Shown here: positions 54,287 through 62,706 of the stretch, in pieces
Layout of the letters: every line of letters begins with the position of its first letter
Position numbering within the stretch: position 1 is the stretch's first letter
DNA from: UBA7067 sp051880615
Lineage (GTDB): Bacteria > Bacillota > Clostridia > Oscillospirales > Acutalibacteraceae
DNA: 64,000 bases
Assembly (NCBI GenBank): GCA_051880615.1
Contig: JBJEOH010000059.1
Coordinates: forward strand, 23,736 to 87,735
Reading direction: 5' to 3'
Translations under genes and position numbers: made by a program
Notes under the pieces: model-generated
What the model was told of the DNA's origin: nothing
Databases searched by the model: none
Seen by the model: the letters and a program-made list of their open reading frames with translations, nothing else

Positions 54287-54318
54287 GAAATTTTTATGGA
54301 AGGAGATTAAATAAAAAA

Positions 54319-55026
54319 ATGAAAGAAAAAATCAAATACATAATAATGCTGCTGCTAAAATCGGCAGGAATTGTAAAGGACGCACATTATATAAACGGGT
54401 CACAAACTCTGCCTCCTCCTCTGTCTAATGAGGAAGAAGCGGAAATTATGAAAAAAATTGAAAACGGTGACAAGGATGCACGAGAACCATTGATAACACA
54501 TAACCTGAGGCTTGTCGTATACATAGCAAAAAAGTTTGAAGCCGCAGGAGCAGGAGTTGAGGATCTGATTTCAATAGGGACAATCGGTTTAATTAAGGCT
54601 GTAAATACATTTTGCCCCGAAAAGAACATCAAGCTTGCAACATACGCTTCACGCTGCATTGAAAATGAAATACTGATGTACCTTCGCAAAAGCTCACAGC
54701 TGAAAAACGAAATTTCAATCGATGAACCGCTTAATGTTGACTGGGACGGAAACGAGCTGCTATTGAGCGATATTCTCGGCAGTGATGTTGATATAATAAA
54801 CACAAGTGTTGAGCAGGAGGCCGATATTGTTTTGCTTAACGAGGCGGTAAGCCGACTTTGTGAACGAGAAAAAATGATAATGCAGCTGAGATTTGGACTG
54901 TTAGGCTGCAAGGAGCATACTCAAAAGGAGGTAGCCGATATGCTGGGAATTTCACAATCGTATATTTCAAGGCTTGAAAAGAAAATCATAAAAAAACTGA
55001 AAAAAGAGCTTGGAAATGTAATTTGA
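54319..55026 (+). CDS. sigE: Sporulation sigma factor SigE (pro-form)
   Basis: Mother-cell sigma-70 family factor, 235 residues. The pro-sequence is the hydrophobic first 27 or so residues; the cleavage region AHYINGSQTLPPPLS matches B. subtilis VYYIGGSEALPPPLS. Regions 2 (HNLRLVVYIAKKFEAAG, DLISIGTIGLIKAV) and 4 (LRFGLLGCKEHTQKEVADML, then GISQSYISRLEKKI) are complete. I use the ATG at 54319, 13 bases after AGGAG; the longer open frame overlaps spoIIGA. sigG, which often follows sigE in Firmicutes, is absent. Confidence 0.95.
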   Translation: MKEKIKYIIMLLLKSAGIVKDAHYINGSQTLPPPLSNEEEAEIMKKIENGDKDAREPLITHNLRLVVYIAKKFEAAGAGVEDLISIGTIGLIKAVNTFCPEKNIKLATYASRCIENEILMYLRKSSQLKNEISIDEPLNVDWDGNELLLSDILGSDVDIINTSVEQEADIVLLNEAVSRLCEREKMIMQLRFGLLGCKEHTQKEVADMLGISQSYISRLEKKIIKKLKKELGNVI

Positions 55027-55063
55027 ATGTATGATTGAGGAAAAGAGGTAAAAAATACTATTG

Positions 55064-55078
55064 TTCCTGTGACAGGAA
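55064..55078 (+). other. Perfect 15-base palindrome after sigE
   Basis: TTCCTGT-G-ACAGGAA, 38 bases after the sigE stop and 25 bases before the next ATG, followed by ATATTTTG. It may be a weak sigE terminator or an operator for the lipoprotein gene. Confidence 0.4.
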
Positions 55079-55102
55079 ATATTTTGTGAAAGGAATTTTC
55101 AA

Positions 55103-55492
55103 ATGAAGAAAATTATTACAGCAGTATTAAGCGCAGTCCTTTGTCTTGTTGTATTCGCAAGCTGCAGCGGTGACAACGGCAAAATAGGCAACGGAAACAA
55201 CGGAACGATGAACGACAACAAAAAAGCCACGGAGAATGTGACATCTGCTACATCGGCGCAAAATAACGAGAAAGCAACCAACGCTCCGACAAACAACAAT
55301 AATAACAATGACAACGACAGAGATAACAATAACCCTGTTGGCGATGTTGTTGACGGTGCAGGTAATATTGTGAGCGACGCAGGCAGTGTAGTAAGCGACG
55401 CTGCAAGCGGAGTAGGCGACATTGTGTCTGACGGAGCGTCAGCGATTGATAACGCAGTCGGCGGTAACAACAACAGCAGCGAAAACAGATAA
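55103..55492 (+). CDS. Low-complexity lipoprotein
   Basis: A 129-residue protein with a lipoprotein signal (MKKIITAVLSAVLCLVVFAS, then C at residue 21). After the Cys comes an Asn/Thr/Asp-rich stretch (residues 25-75), then about 45 residues of the pattern V-x-D-A/G-x-x-x-V (GAGNIVSDAGSVVSDAASGV), probably an amphipathic helix. Not recognised. AAAGGAA precedes the ATG. It follows sigE by 76 bases, so a sporulation role is possible but unproved. Confidence 0.75.
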   Translation: MKKIITAVLSAVLCLVVFASCSGDNGKIGNGNNGTMNDNKKATENVTSATSAQNNEKATNAPTNNNNNNDNDRDNNNPVGDVVDGAGNIVSDAGSVVSDAASGVGDIVSDGASAIDNAVGGNNNSSENR

Positions 55493-55514
55493 TGAGAAAT
55501 ATAAACAAAAGCAA

Positions 55515-55546
55515 AACGGATCGAAGCCGGATAGCTTCGGTCCGTT
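55515..55546. terminator. Bidirectional terminator between converging genes
   Basis: Arms AACGGATCGAAGC (55515-55527) and GCTTCGGTCCGTT (55534-55546), stem of about 12 bp. On the plus strand CTGGTTTTATATT follows; on the minus strand TTGCTTTTG. Confidence 0.7.
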
Positions 55547-55571
55547 CTGGTTTTATATTACAGTAAAATTA

Positions 55572-55934
55572 TCAGGCAAGCAATTCCTTTTGCAGCTTCT
55601 TGCTGAGTCCGTGCAGGACTAAATCATAGGATTTATCAAGCATTTCTTTCATCAATTCATCAGGGACAATTCCGTCCGGCTTGATTGAATTCCAGTGTAC
55701 TTTATTCATATAGTAACCAGGAATAATATCGGAATACTGAGCTCTCAGGAATTCACCCTCCATTGGTTCTAATTTTAAGGTTATGTAATATGGCTGATTT
55801 GTGTCGTCGTCAAGACAAATCGCAGCAAACATTTTTCCGCCGATAAAATACCGTATCCAATTCCATTCTTCCTTAAAATCTTTTGTAACACCTTTTTTAC
55901 TTAAGAGATATTCGTCAATCCATTCGTATTTCAA
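55572..55934 (-). CDS. MmcQ/YjbR family protein
   Basis: A 120-residue protein of the YjbR/CyaY-like fold family, annotated as DNA-binding in some members but without a proved function. Typical: LLSKKGVTKDFKEEWNWIRY, the FAAICL strand, YITLKLEP, and the tail MNKVHWNSIKPDGIVPDELM. The family sequence ends in a helix (SYDLVLHGLSKKLQ). Confidence 0.88.
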   Translation of the reverse strand: MKYEWIDEYLLSKKGVTKDFKEEWNWIRYFIGGKMFAAICLDDDTNQPYYITLKLEPMEGEFLRAQYSDIIPGYYMNKVHWNSIKPDGIVPDELMKEMLDKSYDLVLHGLSKKLQKELLA

Positions 55935-55975
55935 GCTTAATCACCTTCTGTACCCAAATTTTTGTACGCTCTTTT

Positions 55976-56353
55976 TTAAGATCGTTTTCCTGTTTTTATA
56001 AATTCGACAAGCTCCTCGGCATTGTCAAAATCGTCATAGTCACCGGTAATTCCCTCAAGATGATAAACAATTCCGTTTTGCTCGTTGCGCTCAAGGCAGT
56101 TAAGAAGCTCCTTTTCGCCGTACCTTTTTGCGAACAAGGTAAAAGCATACGGCTTAATCTTTGAAAGCAAGCCCTTATTACACTCCTCGTTACATTCATA
56201 GCAATGGTTCAGGTTCATTTGCATTGAGCATTTTCGGTTTTCACACCACTCCTTGCCGGCACATTCATCTGAAAGGCAGCCTGCACAGCTCTCATTTTCA
56301 GAGCAAAGGCAACAGGCAAGACCACACCTTGCGATACCAAGTTCACGCTTCAG
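55976..56353 (-). CDS. DUF3795-like cysteine-rich protein, probable CUG start
   Basis: A 125-residue protein rich in Cys: LGIARCGLACCLCSENESCA, then GCLSDECAGKEWC and HCYECNEECN, followed by a helical part with AFTLFAKRYGEKELL. The N-terminal Cys cluster resembles DUF3795 and probably binds a metal or FeS cluster. The first in-frame ATG is internal (56230) and would lose the cluster. Upstream, an in-frame TAA comes within ten codons, and the only possible start is CTG 56353, six bases after GGAGGAG and followed by AAGCGTGAACTTGGT (KRELG). It could be an ATG with one changed base. Confidence 0.7.
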   Translation of the reverse strand: MKRELGIARCGLACCLCSENESCAGCLSDECAGKEWCENRKCSMQMNLNHCYECNEECNKGLLSKIKPYAFTLFAKRYGEKELLNCLERNEQNGIVYHLEGITGDYDDFDNAEELVEFIKTGKRS

Positions 56354-56418
56354 ATGTATCTCCTCCGTAACATATATCTTTTAATTTTAATATGAGTGAA
56401 TGTCAGTAAGTGTATTTA

Positions 56419-57210
56419 TTAAGAAAGGCTGTTCTCATCAGGTCCCCATGCCTTGCCGCTGATTCTTCCGGCTATATTAAGCACAACTCGCCTTGGAGCA
56501 AAGCGGTGAGCCGTTGACTGTATTTTTGAAAGTGCACCGTCTGTTCTGACAACCCTTTTGCTGTTATCAAGCGTTTTAAGGGCTGTTTTAACGACATTTG
56601 CCGGCGTTCTCATATTATCGGTTACATTTCCGCTTTTATCAAAAAAGTGCGTCTGGGTTGGTCCCGGACACAGCGCAAGCACTCGGATTCCGCTGTTTCT
56701 GTATTCATAGCTTATGCTTTCCGAAAAAGACAGAACATAAGCCTTCGTCGCGGCATATACAGCAGAAAAGGGAAACGGCGTGAACGATACACAAGAGCCG
56801 AGGTTTATTATTGTGCCTTTCTTTCTCTCGCTCATACCCTTGATGAACAGATAAGTAAGCTCGGTCATAGTCGCAACATTCAGCATAATTTCCTCGTGCT
56901 GCTTTTGATAATCGGCGGTATGAAGCAAGCCTGTTGTTGCAAAGCCGGCGTTATTTACAAGTGTATCCACAGTAAGATTACGGTGTAAAACCTCTTCATA
57001 CAGAGTCTTTGAAATATGCTCAAGCGACAAATCAAGGGCAATTACCTCTACCGATACATTATACTTTTCACGCAGATTACGCGCCATTATTTCAAGCTTA
57101 TCCTTTGACCTCGAAACCAAAATCAGATTATTTCCCCGTTTTGCAAAAGCATCGGAGAATTCCTTTCCTATACCGGATGACGCCCCTGTGATTAATGTAT
57201 ACTCTGACAC
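56419..57210 (-). CDS. Short-chain dehydrogenase/reductase
   Basis: Classical SDR, 263 residues. Cofactor motif LITGASSGIGKEF, NNAGFAT, and catalytic Ser-Tyr-Lys with YAATKAYVLSFS. Basic residues after the second strand (VSRSKDKLE) suggest NADP. Substrate unknown; the C-terminal part (HRFAPRRVVLNIAG) resembles acyl-reductase-type SDRs. The GTG at 57210 has AAAGGGG seven bases upstream. Confidence 0.88.
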   Translation of the reverse strand: MSEYTLITGASSGIGKEFSDAFAKRGNNLILVSRSKDKLEIMARNLREKYNVSVEVIALDLSLEHISKTLYEEVLHRNLTVDTLVNNAGFATTGLLHTADYQKQHEEIMLNVATMTELTYLFIKGMSERKKGTIINLGSCVSFTPFPFSAVYAATKAYVLSFSESISYEYRNSGIRVLALCPGPTQTHFFDKSGNVTDNMRTPANVVKTALKTLDNSKRVVRTDGALSKIQSTAHRFAPRRVVLNIAGRISGKAWGPDENSLS

Positions 57211-57256
57211 ACGCACCAACCCCTTTGGTTATTATCTCCGTTTTTTATTAATTATG

Positions 57257-57294
57257 TAAAAGCTTCCGGCTGAAATCTCAATCGGAAGCTTTTG
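57257..57294 (-). terminator. Terminator after the PAP2 gene
   Basis: Perfect 11-bp inverted repeat AAAAGCTTCCG (57258-57268) and CGGAAGCTTTT (57283-57293), then ACATAATTAAT on the minus strand. Lies between PAP2 and the SDR gene. The rest of 57211-57414 shows nothing else. Confidence 0.6.
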
Positions 57295-57414
57295 TAACTA
57301 CTAAATTAATCGGTTTTTATTTTTTTCAAACACCGCATCGAAATTCGGAAGATGAAGCAAACAATTATAATAAAAAGCAATTTTCAAAGGTGAATACTAA
57401 TATCAATATACCGA

Positions 57415-57945
57415 TTATGTTGACTTTGTTTTTGCAGACAATTTGCAATGATTATATACAAATAAAACAATCAACGCCCATACGATGCCAAGAATAATTC
57501 CGCACAAAACATCTGTCGGGTAGTGCACATATAAATACATTCTTGAAAAAGCAACTAATGTGGCAAGGATATATGCCGCTACACCGAATTTTCTGCTAAA
57601 ATAAAAAATTACCGTTGCACTTGCAAATGAAACCGCACTGTGACTGGACGGAAACGAATACCCGCTCGGCTGCTTAATAAGAAGCTCAACATCGGGGTTT
57701 GCCAAAAACGGTCTTGGGCGGCATACAATATTTTTAATCAGAAATTCGCTGCTCAGAAATGTTAGTAACAAAACGATAAGGACTAACAAACCGGTGCGCC
57801 GGTATTTTTTTGTTATCAGCATTACAATAGCTGCTAATATCCATACCTCCCCGTGTTCGACAATAGTTGTGCAGAAAACAAATATCACATTGAACACGGG
57901 ATTTACAAAATACTGTTGAATAAAATTTAATATTTCAAGTTCCAT
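57415..57945 (-). CDS. PAP2-family membrane phosphatase
   Basis: A 176-residue membrane protein with five or so helices. The three PAP2 motifs are complete: KNIVCRPRPF, PSSHSAVSFA and SRMYLYVHYPTD. It probably dephosphorylates undecaprenyl pyrophosphate or phosphatidic acid-like lipids. Fourteen bases after the upstream gene, so cotranscribed. Confidence 0.92.
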   Translation of the reverse strand: MELEILNFIQQYFVNPVFNVIFVFCTTIVEHGEVWILAAIVMLITKKYRRTGLLVLIVLLLTFLSSEFLIKNIVCRPRPFLANPDVELLIKQPSGYSFPSSHSAVSFASATVIFYFSRKFGVAAYILATLVAFSRMYLYVHYPTDVLCGIILGIVWALIVLFVYNHCKLSAKTKST

Positions 57946-57959
57946 AAAGACTCTCCATA

Positions 57960-58616
57960 TTACGAGAGAAACAAGCTGAAATATATTCTTTTTGTAATCT
58001 CATCAATATTATCTATTGTATTTAAAAAGGTAAGCTTAAGGTTAAGCACTTCTGCCCCGTCCTTAACCAGAACAAAAATACGCTTCAAGAGCTTATCATC
58101 GCTTATCTTATCAGTTACAATAATTGCAGTGGAATAATCAAGTTCATCAGTTTCAAGAGTTCCTCCGATAAGATCAGCCGCATTTTGCTGTCTGTCAAGT
58201 AATTCCTCCTGTGTAAGCGGCTTAATAAGCTTGATACGCTCAAGCTCAATGACAAGCGGAGAAGAATAAATGTCGTCGGCACAATCTCTTGAATATGCAA
58301 CAATGTCGTAATGAGAGTAGTTAAGCTTCCATTCAAACGCCGTAGGTACTGTGATAACATAATCAGGCATATGAATTTGTACTCCTGCGCCGAAGTTTAA
58401 GTAGCCCCTTCTTTGCTTTAAATCAAGTCCAAGCTCCTTTGCCTGCTTTTTCATTTCCTCGGAAAGAAAGTTTGCCGCATCCCTTATTTCAGGTGCAACA
58501 TAGCTTCCCTCACAATAGCCTCCGCCGTAACGCTCGCTGTAGCCTCCCGTTGTGACCTTTGGCTTATTTATTTTATCGCCTGATTCGGCGTCAACATTAT
58601 TTTTTGCCTCTGACAA
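57960..58616 (-). CDS. Hypothetical protein
   Basis: A 218-residue soluble protein that I do not recognise. The N-terminal 30 residues are polar with a Gly/Tyr-rich patch (GGYSERYGGGYCEGSY). The rest looks like an alpha/beta domain with DYVITVPTAFEWKLN and LERIKLIKPLTQEEL. The TTG at 58616 has GGAGGT six bases upstream and is chosen as the start over the GTG at 58625, which overlaps that site. First gene of an operon with PAP2. Confidence 0.65.
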   Translation of the reverse strand: MSEAKNNVDAESGDKINKPKVTTGGYSERYGGGYCEGSYVAPEIRDAANFLSEEMKKQAKELGLDLKQRRGYLNFGAGVQIHMPDYVITVPTAFEWKLNYSHYDIVAYSRDCADDIYSSPLVIELERIKLIKPLTQEELLDRQQNAADLIGGTLETDELDYSTAIIVTDKISDDKLLKRIFVLVKDGAEVLNLKLTFLNTIDNIDEITKRIYFSLFLS

Positions 58617-58645
58617 ATTGATCACCTCCGGTTATCAATGGGTAT

Positions 58646-58674
58646 ATTATACAATAGATTTTGAGCTATTGCAA
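58646..58674 (-). promoter_or_regulatory. sigma-A promoter of the hypothetical gene-PAP2 operon
   Basis: TTGCAA (58669-58674) and exact TATAAT (58646-58651), 17-base spacer, 30 bases upstream of the start codon. Confidence 0.75.
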
Positions 58675-58822
58675 TGAAAAATCCTCTATCAAAAGTAAGG
58701 TTACTTGTTATTTTTATTAATATTTAGCTAATTAAACATCAATATCATATAAGTACAGCTTTATCATTTAATAAATGTAATTATAAATTTCAGGTTTAGT
58801 ATATTATCCTGAATATCAAGAT

Positions 58823-61342
58823 TTATTTCTTACGGAGGAGCCTGCATACAAGCTTCACAATTTCGTACCACATAACGCTTAATGCCGCCATTGCGCTGGC
58901 AGCAAGCAGTGAAAGCAGTGACAACGGCTTGAGCTTCAGGAAAGAATTAATCGGCGTATACAGTACAACTGCAACCAAAAGAACCGTTGCGATTGATGTA
59001 AACCACATAACCTTATCGTGAACAAGAGATTTAAGTGAACGGAATGCGTAATCTCTTTCGCTTGAATTTACCAACACAAGCAGTAGATTTGCAAGTATAA
59101 TAATAGTTATAGCCATTGAACGAGCATAACCGCTGCTGCCCGTTTGGTTATAAATATACATATATGTTCCGAATGATGTTGCAAAGATGGCCATACCCTG
59201 CACTATACTCTTAATCAAGCCGGAAAGCTTAATAAGCGGCTCTGACGGATTTCTCGGAGGTCTGCTCATAATATTATTCTCAGCAGGCTGGCGTTCAAGT
59301 ACTATTGAACAGGTGGGGTCAATCAAAAGCTCCATCAGCACAACATGAATCGGAAGCAGCATAAGGGCGTCTGAGGAAAGTCCAAGCATTGGAGCAACAA
59401 GAGAAGCAAGTGCAATAGGAATATGTATTGTAAAAATATAGCCGATTGCCTTTCTGATATTATCAAATATTCTTCTGCCGTCTCTCACTGTATCAACTAT
59501 GGTCGAGAAATTGTCGTCAAGCAGAATGAGGTCTGCGGCTTCACGCGAAACCTCGCTGCCTCTTTTGCCCATTGCTATGCCAATATCGGCATATTTCAGC
59601 GCAGGTGCATCGTTTACACCGTCTCCTGTCATCGCAACAACCTCGCCGTTTTTTCGAAGTGCCTTTACAATCCGCATTTTATGCTCCGGTATTACACGCG
59701 AGAAAATATTAGCAGTTTTAACCGCCTTGCAAAGCTCATCGTCGCTCATATTTTCGAGCATATCGCCGGTTATGATTTCACCGGAATTTTCAATACCTAC
59801 CTGCTTTGCAATGCTTGAGGCGGTGATACCGTTATCTCCCGTTATCATAACAACCCTGATACCGGCTTTTTTGCAGATTTCAATATCTGCTGCAATCAGC
59901 TCTCTCGGAGGGTCGGAAAGTGCAATCAATCCCAATAATTCAAGCTTACAATCCGAAAGCTCATCGGGAATTTCATCTATGCTGCCGATTTCTCCGCTTG
60001 CAACAGCTATAACACGCAAGCCGTTTGATGACATTTCTTCTGCTTTTTCGGAAATAAAGCTTAAGTCCTGCTCAGAGAGATTGCAAAGAGGCATAACTTT
60101 CTCAAAAGAGCCTTTCGCCGCAATAATGATTTTTCCGTTTTTATTCCAGACATGACCCATCATTTTGCTTTGATTAGTAAAGGCGTATTCCGTGACAAGC
60201 TCCCCGTCAAATAACTCTTCCTTTGAAATACCCTTCAAGGCACAGAAGTTAAGCATTGCACGCTCCATAGGGTCATAACATTCAATCTCACACGCCATAC
60301 CCATAATTTCGCAAAGCTCTGCTTCACTGCAATTATGCGTAAACAAATCCGTAACCGCCATCTCATTCATTGTAATCGTACCGGTTTTGTCAACACATAA
60401 AACCGATACAGCACCGAGAGTTTCAACCGACGGCATTGTGCGCACGAGAGAGCTTTTTCTCGCAAGACGCCATGCTCCCATAGAGAGAAAGACGGTGAGT
60501 ACAACGGGAAATTCCTCGGGTATCATCGCCATCGCAAGCGTTATTCCCGATAAGACGCTTTCAATAAGTCTGTCGGTAAATGAAGGCATTGCGAGATTCA
60601 GAAAAGTTATCACTGTTACAAGCAAGAACAGAGCAATCGCTATTACTGCGCATATTTTAACAAGCTTATTTGTCTGCTTTTGCAGAGGGGTCGGCATATC
60701 GGGCGCTTCTGCAACATTTTTTCCGATTTTACCGTATTCCGTAGCACTTCCTGTTGCGGTAACGAGGATTGACGCACTGCCCTGTGTGCAAAGAGTTCCG
60801 GCATAGCACATATCTCGCCGCCAATAATCAGCACTCATATCGGGATTTGAAGCATCGGTTTTCCATACTCCCTGTGACTCACCTGTAAGTGAGGACTCAT
60901 TGACGCAAAAATCGCTGCATTTTATTATCCGCCCGTCAGCAGGTATTTTAACACCCTCGACAACAAGCATTACATCACCGGGAACTAACTCTGAACTTAA
61001 TATAAGGTGCTCCTTACCGTCGCGTATTACAGTAATATGAGGCGCTGAAAGATTTTTCAATGCGGTTATTGTTTTATCGGTTTTCCATTCCTGAACAACA
61101 TCAATGGTGATTATACCGGCAACAAAAATGAGCATTATTGCTCCATCACGAGGCTCGCCGAGGATAAAATAAATAACAGCGGCTGCAAGCAAAAGAAGAA
61201 ACATCGGCTCACATATCGTGTGCAGAACCTTTGAAATAAAGCTGCTTTTTTTGCCCGGCACAAGCTCGTTTCTGCCGTATTTTTCCAGTCGAGCCTTCGC
61301 CTCAGCTGATGTTAAACCTTGATTACATAATTTTTCACTCAT
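58823..61342 (-). CDS. P-type cation ATPase (P2-like), probably metal exporting
   Basis: An 839-residue P-type ATPase. N-terminal cation domain (LTSAEAKARLEKYGRNELVP), NESSLTGES, M4 motif MIPEEFPVVLTVFL, phosphorylation site VLCVDKTGTITMNE near residue 310, and hinge TGDGVNDAPALKYADIG. Fold and order match Ca2+ pumps, but M4 reads PEEFP where SERCA/PMCA-type pumps have PEGLP; the P1B motif CPC is absent. The C-terminal domain has six segments. GGAGGCG precedes the ATG at 61342. The leader contains a NiCo (czcD)-type riboswitch, pointing to Fe2+, Co2+ or Ni2+ export rather than Ca2+. Confidence 0.88.
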   Translation of the reverse strand: MSEKLCNQGLTSAEAKARLEKYGRNELVPGKKSSFISKVLHTICEPMFLLLLAAAVIYFILGEPRDGAIMLIFVAGIITIDVVQEWKTDKTITALKNLSAPHITVIRDGKEHLILSSELVPGDVMLVVEGVKIPADGRIIKCSDFCVNESSLTGESQGVWKTDASNPDMSADYWRRDMCYAGTLCTQGSASILVTATGSATEYGKIGKNVAEAPDMPTPLQKQTNKLVKICAVIAIALFLLVTVITFLNLAMPSFTDRLIESVLSGITLAMAMIPEEFPVVLTVFLSMGAWRLARKSSLVRTMPSVETLGAVSVLCVDKTGTITMNEMAVTDLFTHNCSEAELCEIMGMACEIECYDPMERAMLNFCALKGISKEELFDGELVTEYAFTNQSKMMGHVWNKNGKIIIAAKGSFEKVMPLCNLSEQDLSFISEKAEEMSSNGLRVIAVASGEIGSIDEIPDELSDCKLELLGLIALSDPPRELIAADIEICKKAGIRVVMITGDNGITASSIAKQVGIENSGEIITGDMLENMSDDELCKAVKTANIFSRVIPEHKMRIVKALRKNGEVVAMTGDGVNDAPALKYADIGIAMGKRGSEVSREAADLILLDDNFSTIVDTVRDGRRIFDNIRKAIGYIFTIHIPIALASLVAPMLGLSSDALMLLPIHVVLMELLIDPTCSIVLERQPAENNIMSRPPRNPSEPLIKLSGLIKSIVQGMAIFATSFGTYMYIYNQTGSSGYARSMAITIIILANLLLVLVNSSERDYAFRSLKSLVHDKVMWFTSIATVLLVAVVLYTPINSFLKLKPLSLLSLLAASAMAALSVMWYEIVKLVCRLLRKK

Positions 61343-61388
61343 ATTATTCGCCTCCAAAAGTTTAGTCAAAACATTTCTGCCACAGATA

Positions 61389-61428
61389 CAAAAAAGCACC
61401 TGCGGGAATACTACTGTCCCGCAGATGC
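61389..61428 (-). terminator. Riboswitch-controlled terminator of the P-type ATPase
   Basis: Hairpin GCATCTGCGGGA / TCCCGCAGGTGC with loop CAGTAGTAT, followed by TTTTTT. Its 5' arm is shared with the riboswitch aptamer (the CATCTGCGGGAC segment), so metal binding should prevent termination. Confidence 0.85.
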
Positions 61429-61487
61429 TGGGTAATCTGCTGCCTTGAGGCCCGGCATATGATATACATTGCCTGTTCAGTTTGTAC
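61408..61487 (-). promoter_or_regulatory. NiCo (czcD) riboswitch
   Basis: The transcript carries the conserved segments in order: ACTGAACAGGCAATG, GCCGGGCC, GGCAGCAGATTACC, CATCTGCGGGACAGT. These match, from memory, the NiCo aptamer class, with P1 closed by ACTG / CAGT (and TAC / GTA outside). The class binds Co2+, Ni2+ and, in later work, Fe2+, cooperatively. The aptamer overlaps the terminator, consistent with an ON switch. A covariance search would settle it. Confidence 0.87.
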
Positions 61488-61522
61488 TGTAGATTGTTTT
61501 GCAGTGCAAAGAGTGTTTATAA

Positions 61523-61551
61523 ATTGTATCATATGAAATAACAACCGTCAA
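61523..61551 (-). promoter_or_regulatory. sigma-A promoter of the riboswitch-ATPase transcript
   Basis: TTGACG (61546-61551) and TACAAT (61523-61528), 17-base spacer, 40 bases upstream of the aptamer. Confidence 0.8.
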
Positions 61552-61579
61552 TACCTTGTCTGTAAATTTCTTTTCTTCA

Positions 61580-62500
61580 TTAAAATACTGTTTCAATGCA
61601 CCTTTTGCAGTCCTCGGGTGAGTATAAAAACGAGTCAAGGTGATCACCCTCAAAATAATACTTAGGCTTTTCCGGGCGGATTTTATAATCAAAAGAGTCT
61701 ATAATAATCAGCTTGATTTTCATACGCTCGGGTATAATGCTTTTTATGTATACACTTGCCTGCTGACCTGTTTTTATATTCTCCTTCAGCTCCGCAAGTC
61801 CCGCAAGGTTAGGAGTAAGCTCGACAAATGCGCCGTAATCCTCCACTGATCGTATTATACCCGCTACGGTTTCACCTGCTTTGAAACCACGCACATTTTC
61901 ACTCCAAGTTCCGAGCAGCTCCTTGTGCGACAAACTGATTCTGCCGTTTTCAATATTTTTTATGATAACCTTAATATCCATTCCGACATTAAAGCGTTCA
62001 GAGGGATGCTCGATTCTTGAAACGGAAATACTGTCAATCGGAAGCAGGGCAATTACACCGCAGCCAATGTCAATAAATGCGCCGAAGCTTTCAAGATGTG
62101 TAACCTTACCGATTGTCACATCGCCCTTTCTGAGCTTGCTTATTTTAGAAGCCACACATTTTTCCTGCGCTTTTCTTCTCGAAAGCAAAGCGCAAGGATT
62201 GCCCATTGCATCGTTTTCTATTTTTTCAACAGTGAAGCAGACAGGACGGTTCACTCGTGAGATAACCGCAATATCCTTAACCGTTCCCTCTCTTATTCCG
62301 ATTGCTCCCTCCTCTCTCGGTATAATACCCTTCATACAGCCCAGGTCTACAATAAGGTTGTGCTCGCTGTCACATATTATAGCTCTTGCCTCAAGTATTT
62401 TATTCTCTGCGCACGCCTCAGCAATATTCATTTTCGAGCGCAGAGCGGTTATATTTCCTGCGGTTTCAATTAATCTGCCCTCAGGATAAAATTCTGTCAT
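61580..62500 (-). CDS. S1-domain RNA-binding protein
   Basis: A 306-residue protein with about three S1 repeats: residues 35-100 (ARAIICDSEHNLIVDLGCMK), 125-195 (GKVTHLESFGAFIDIGCGVI) and 205-270 (AGIIRSVEDYGAFVELTPNL). The second and third have the GAF(I/V) core. It resembles a short ribosomal protein S1-like factor rather than a full S1 of four to six repeats. The first repeat is divergent. GGGAGGA precedes the ATG. Role is probably in translation, unproved. Confidence 0.82.
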   Translation of the reverse strand: MTEFYPEGRLIETAGNITALRSKMNIAEACAENKILEARAIICDSEHNLIVDLGCMKGIIPREEGAIGIREGTVKDIAVISRVNRPVCFTVEKIENDAMGNPCALLSRRKAQEKCVASKISKLRKGDVTIGKVTHLESFGAFIDIGCGVIALLPIDSISVSRIEHPSERFNVGMDIKVIIKNIENGRISLSHKELLGTWSENVRGFKAGETVAGIIRSVEDYGAFVELTPNLAGLAELKENIKTGQQASVYIKSIIPERMKIKLIIIDSFDYKIRPEKPKYYFEGDHLDSFLYSPEDCKRCIETVF

Positions 62501-62626
62501 TTTTCTTCCTCCCGTAAAATAGGTTTTCTATGCAATTATATTAAACAGGGGGTTGAAATATTACAGAGGTTAAATACGCCTTTCCGCTTTAATCCGTTTG
62601 ACATCCAAATTATGAATAAACTGTGC

Positions 62627-62655
62627 TTGCGATTTTATGGTAAATGATATAAAAT
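62627..62655 (+). promoter_or_regulatory. sigma-A promoter of the cyclophilin gene
   Basis: TTGCGA (62627-62632) and TAAAAT (62650-62655), 17-base spacer, 52 bases upstream of the chosen start. The stretch 62501-62706 holds little else. Confidence 0.65.
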
Positions 62656-62706
62656 AGAATACAAATCAAATAAAGCATTAAATTATGCTTGAAAGGAATG
62701 TTGAAT

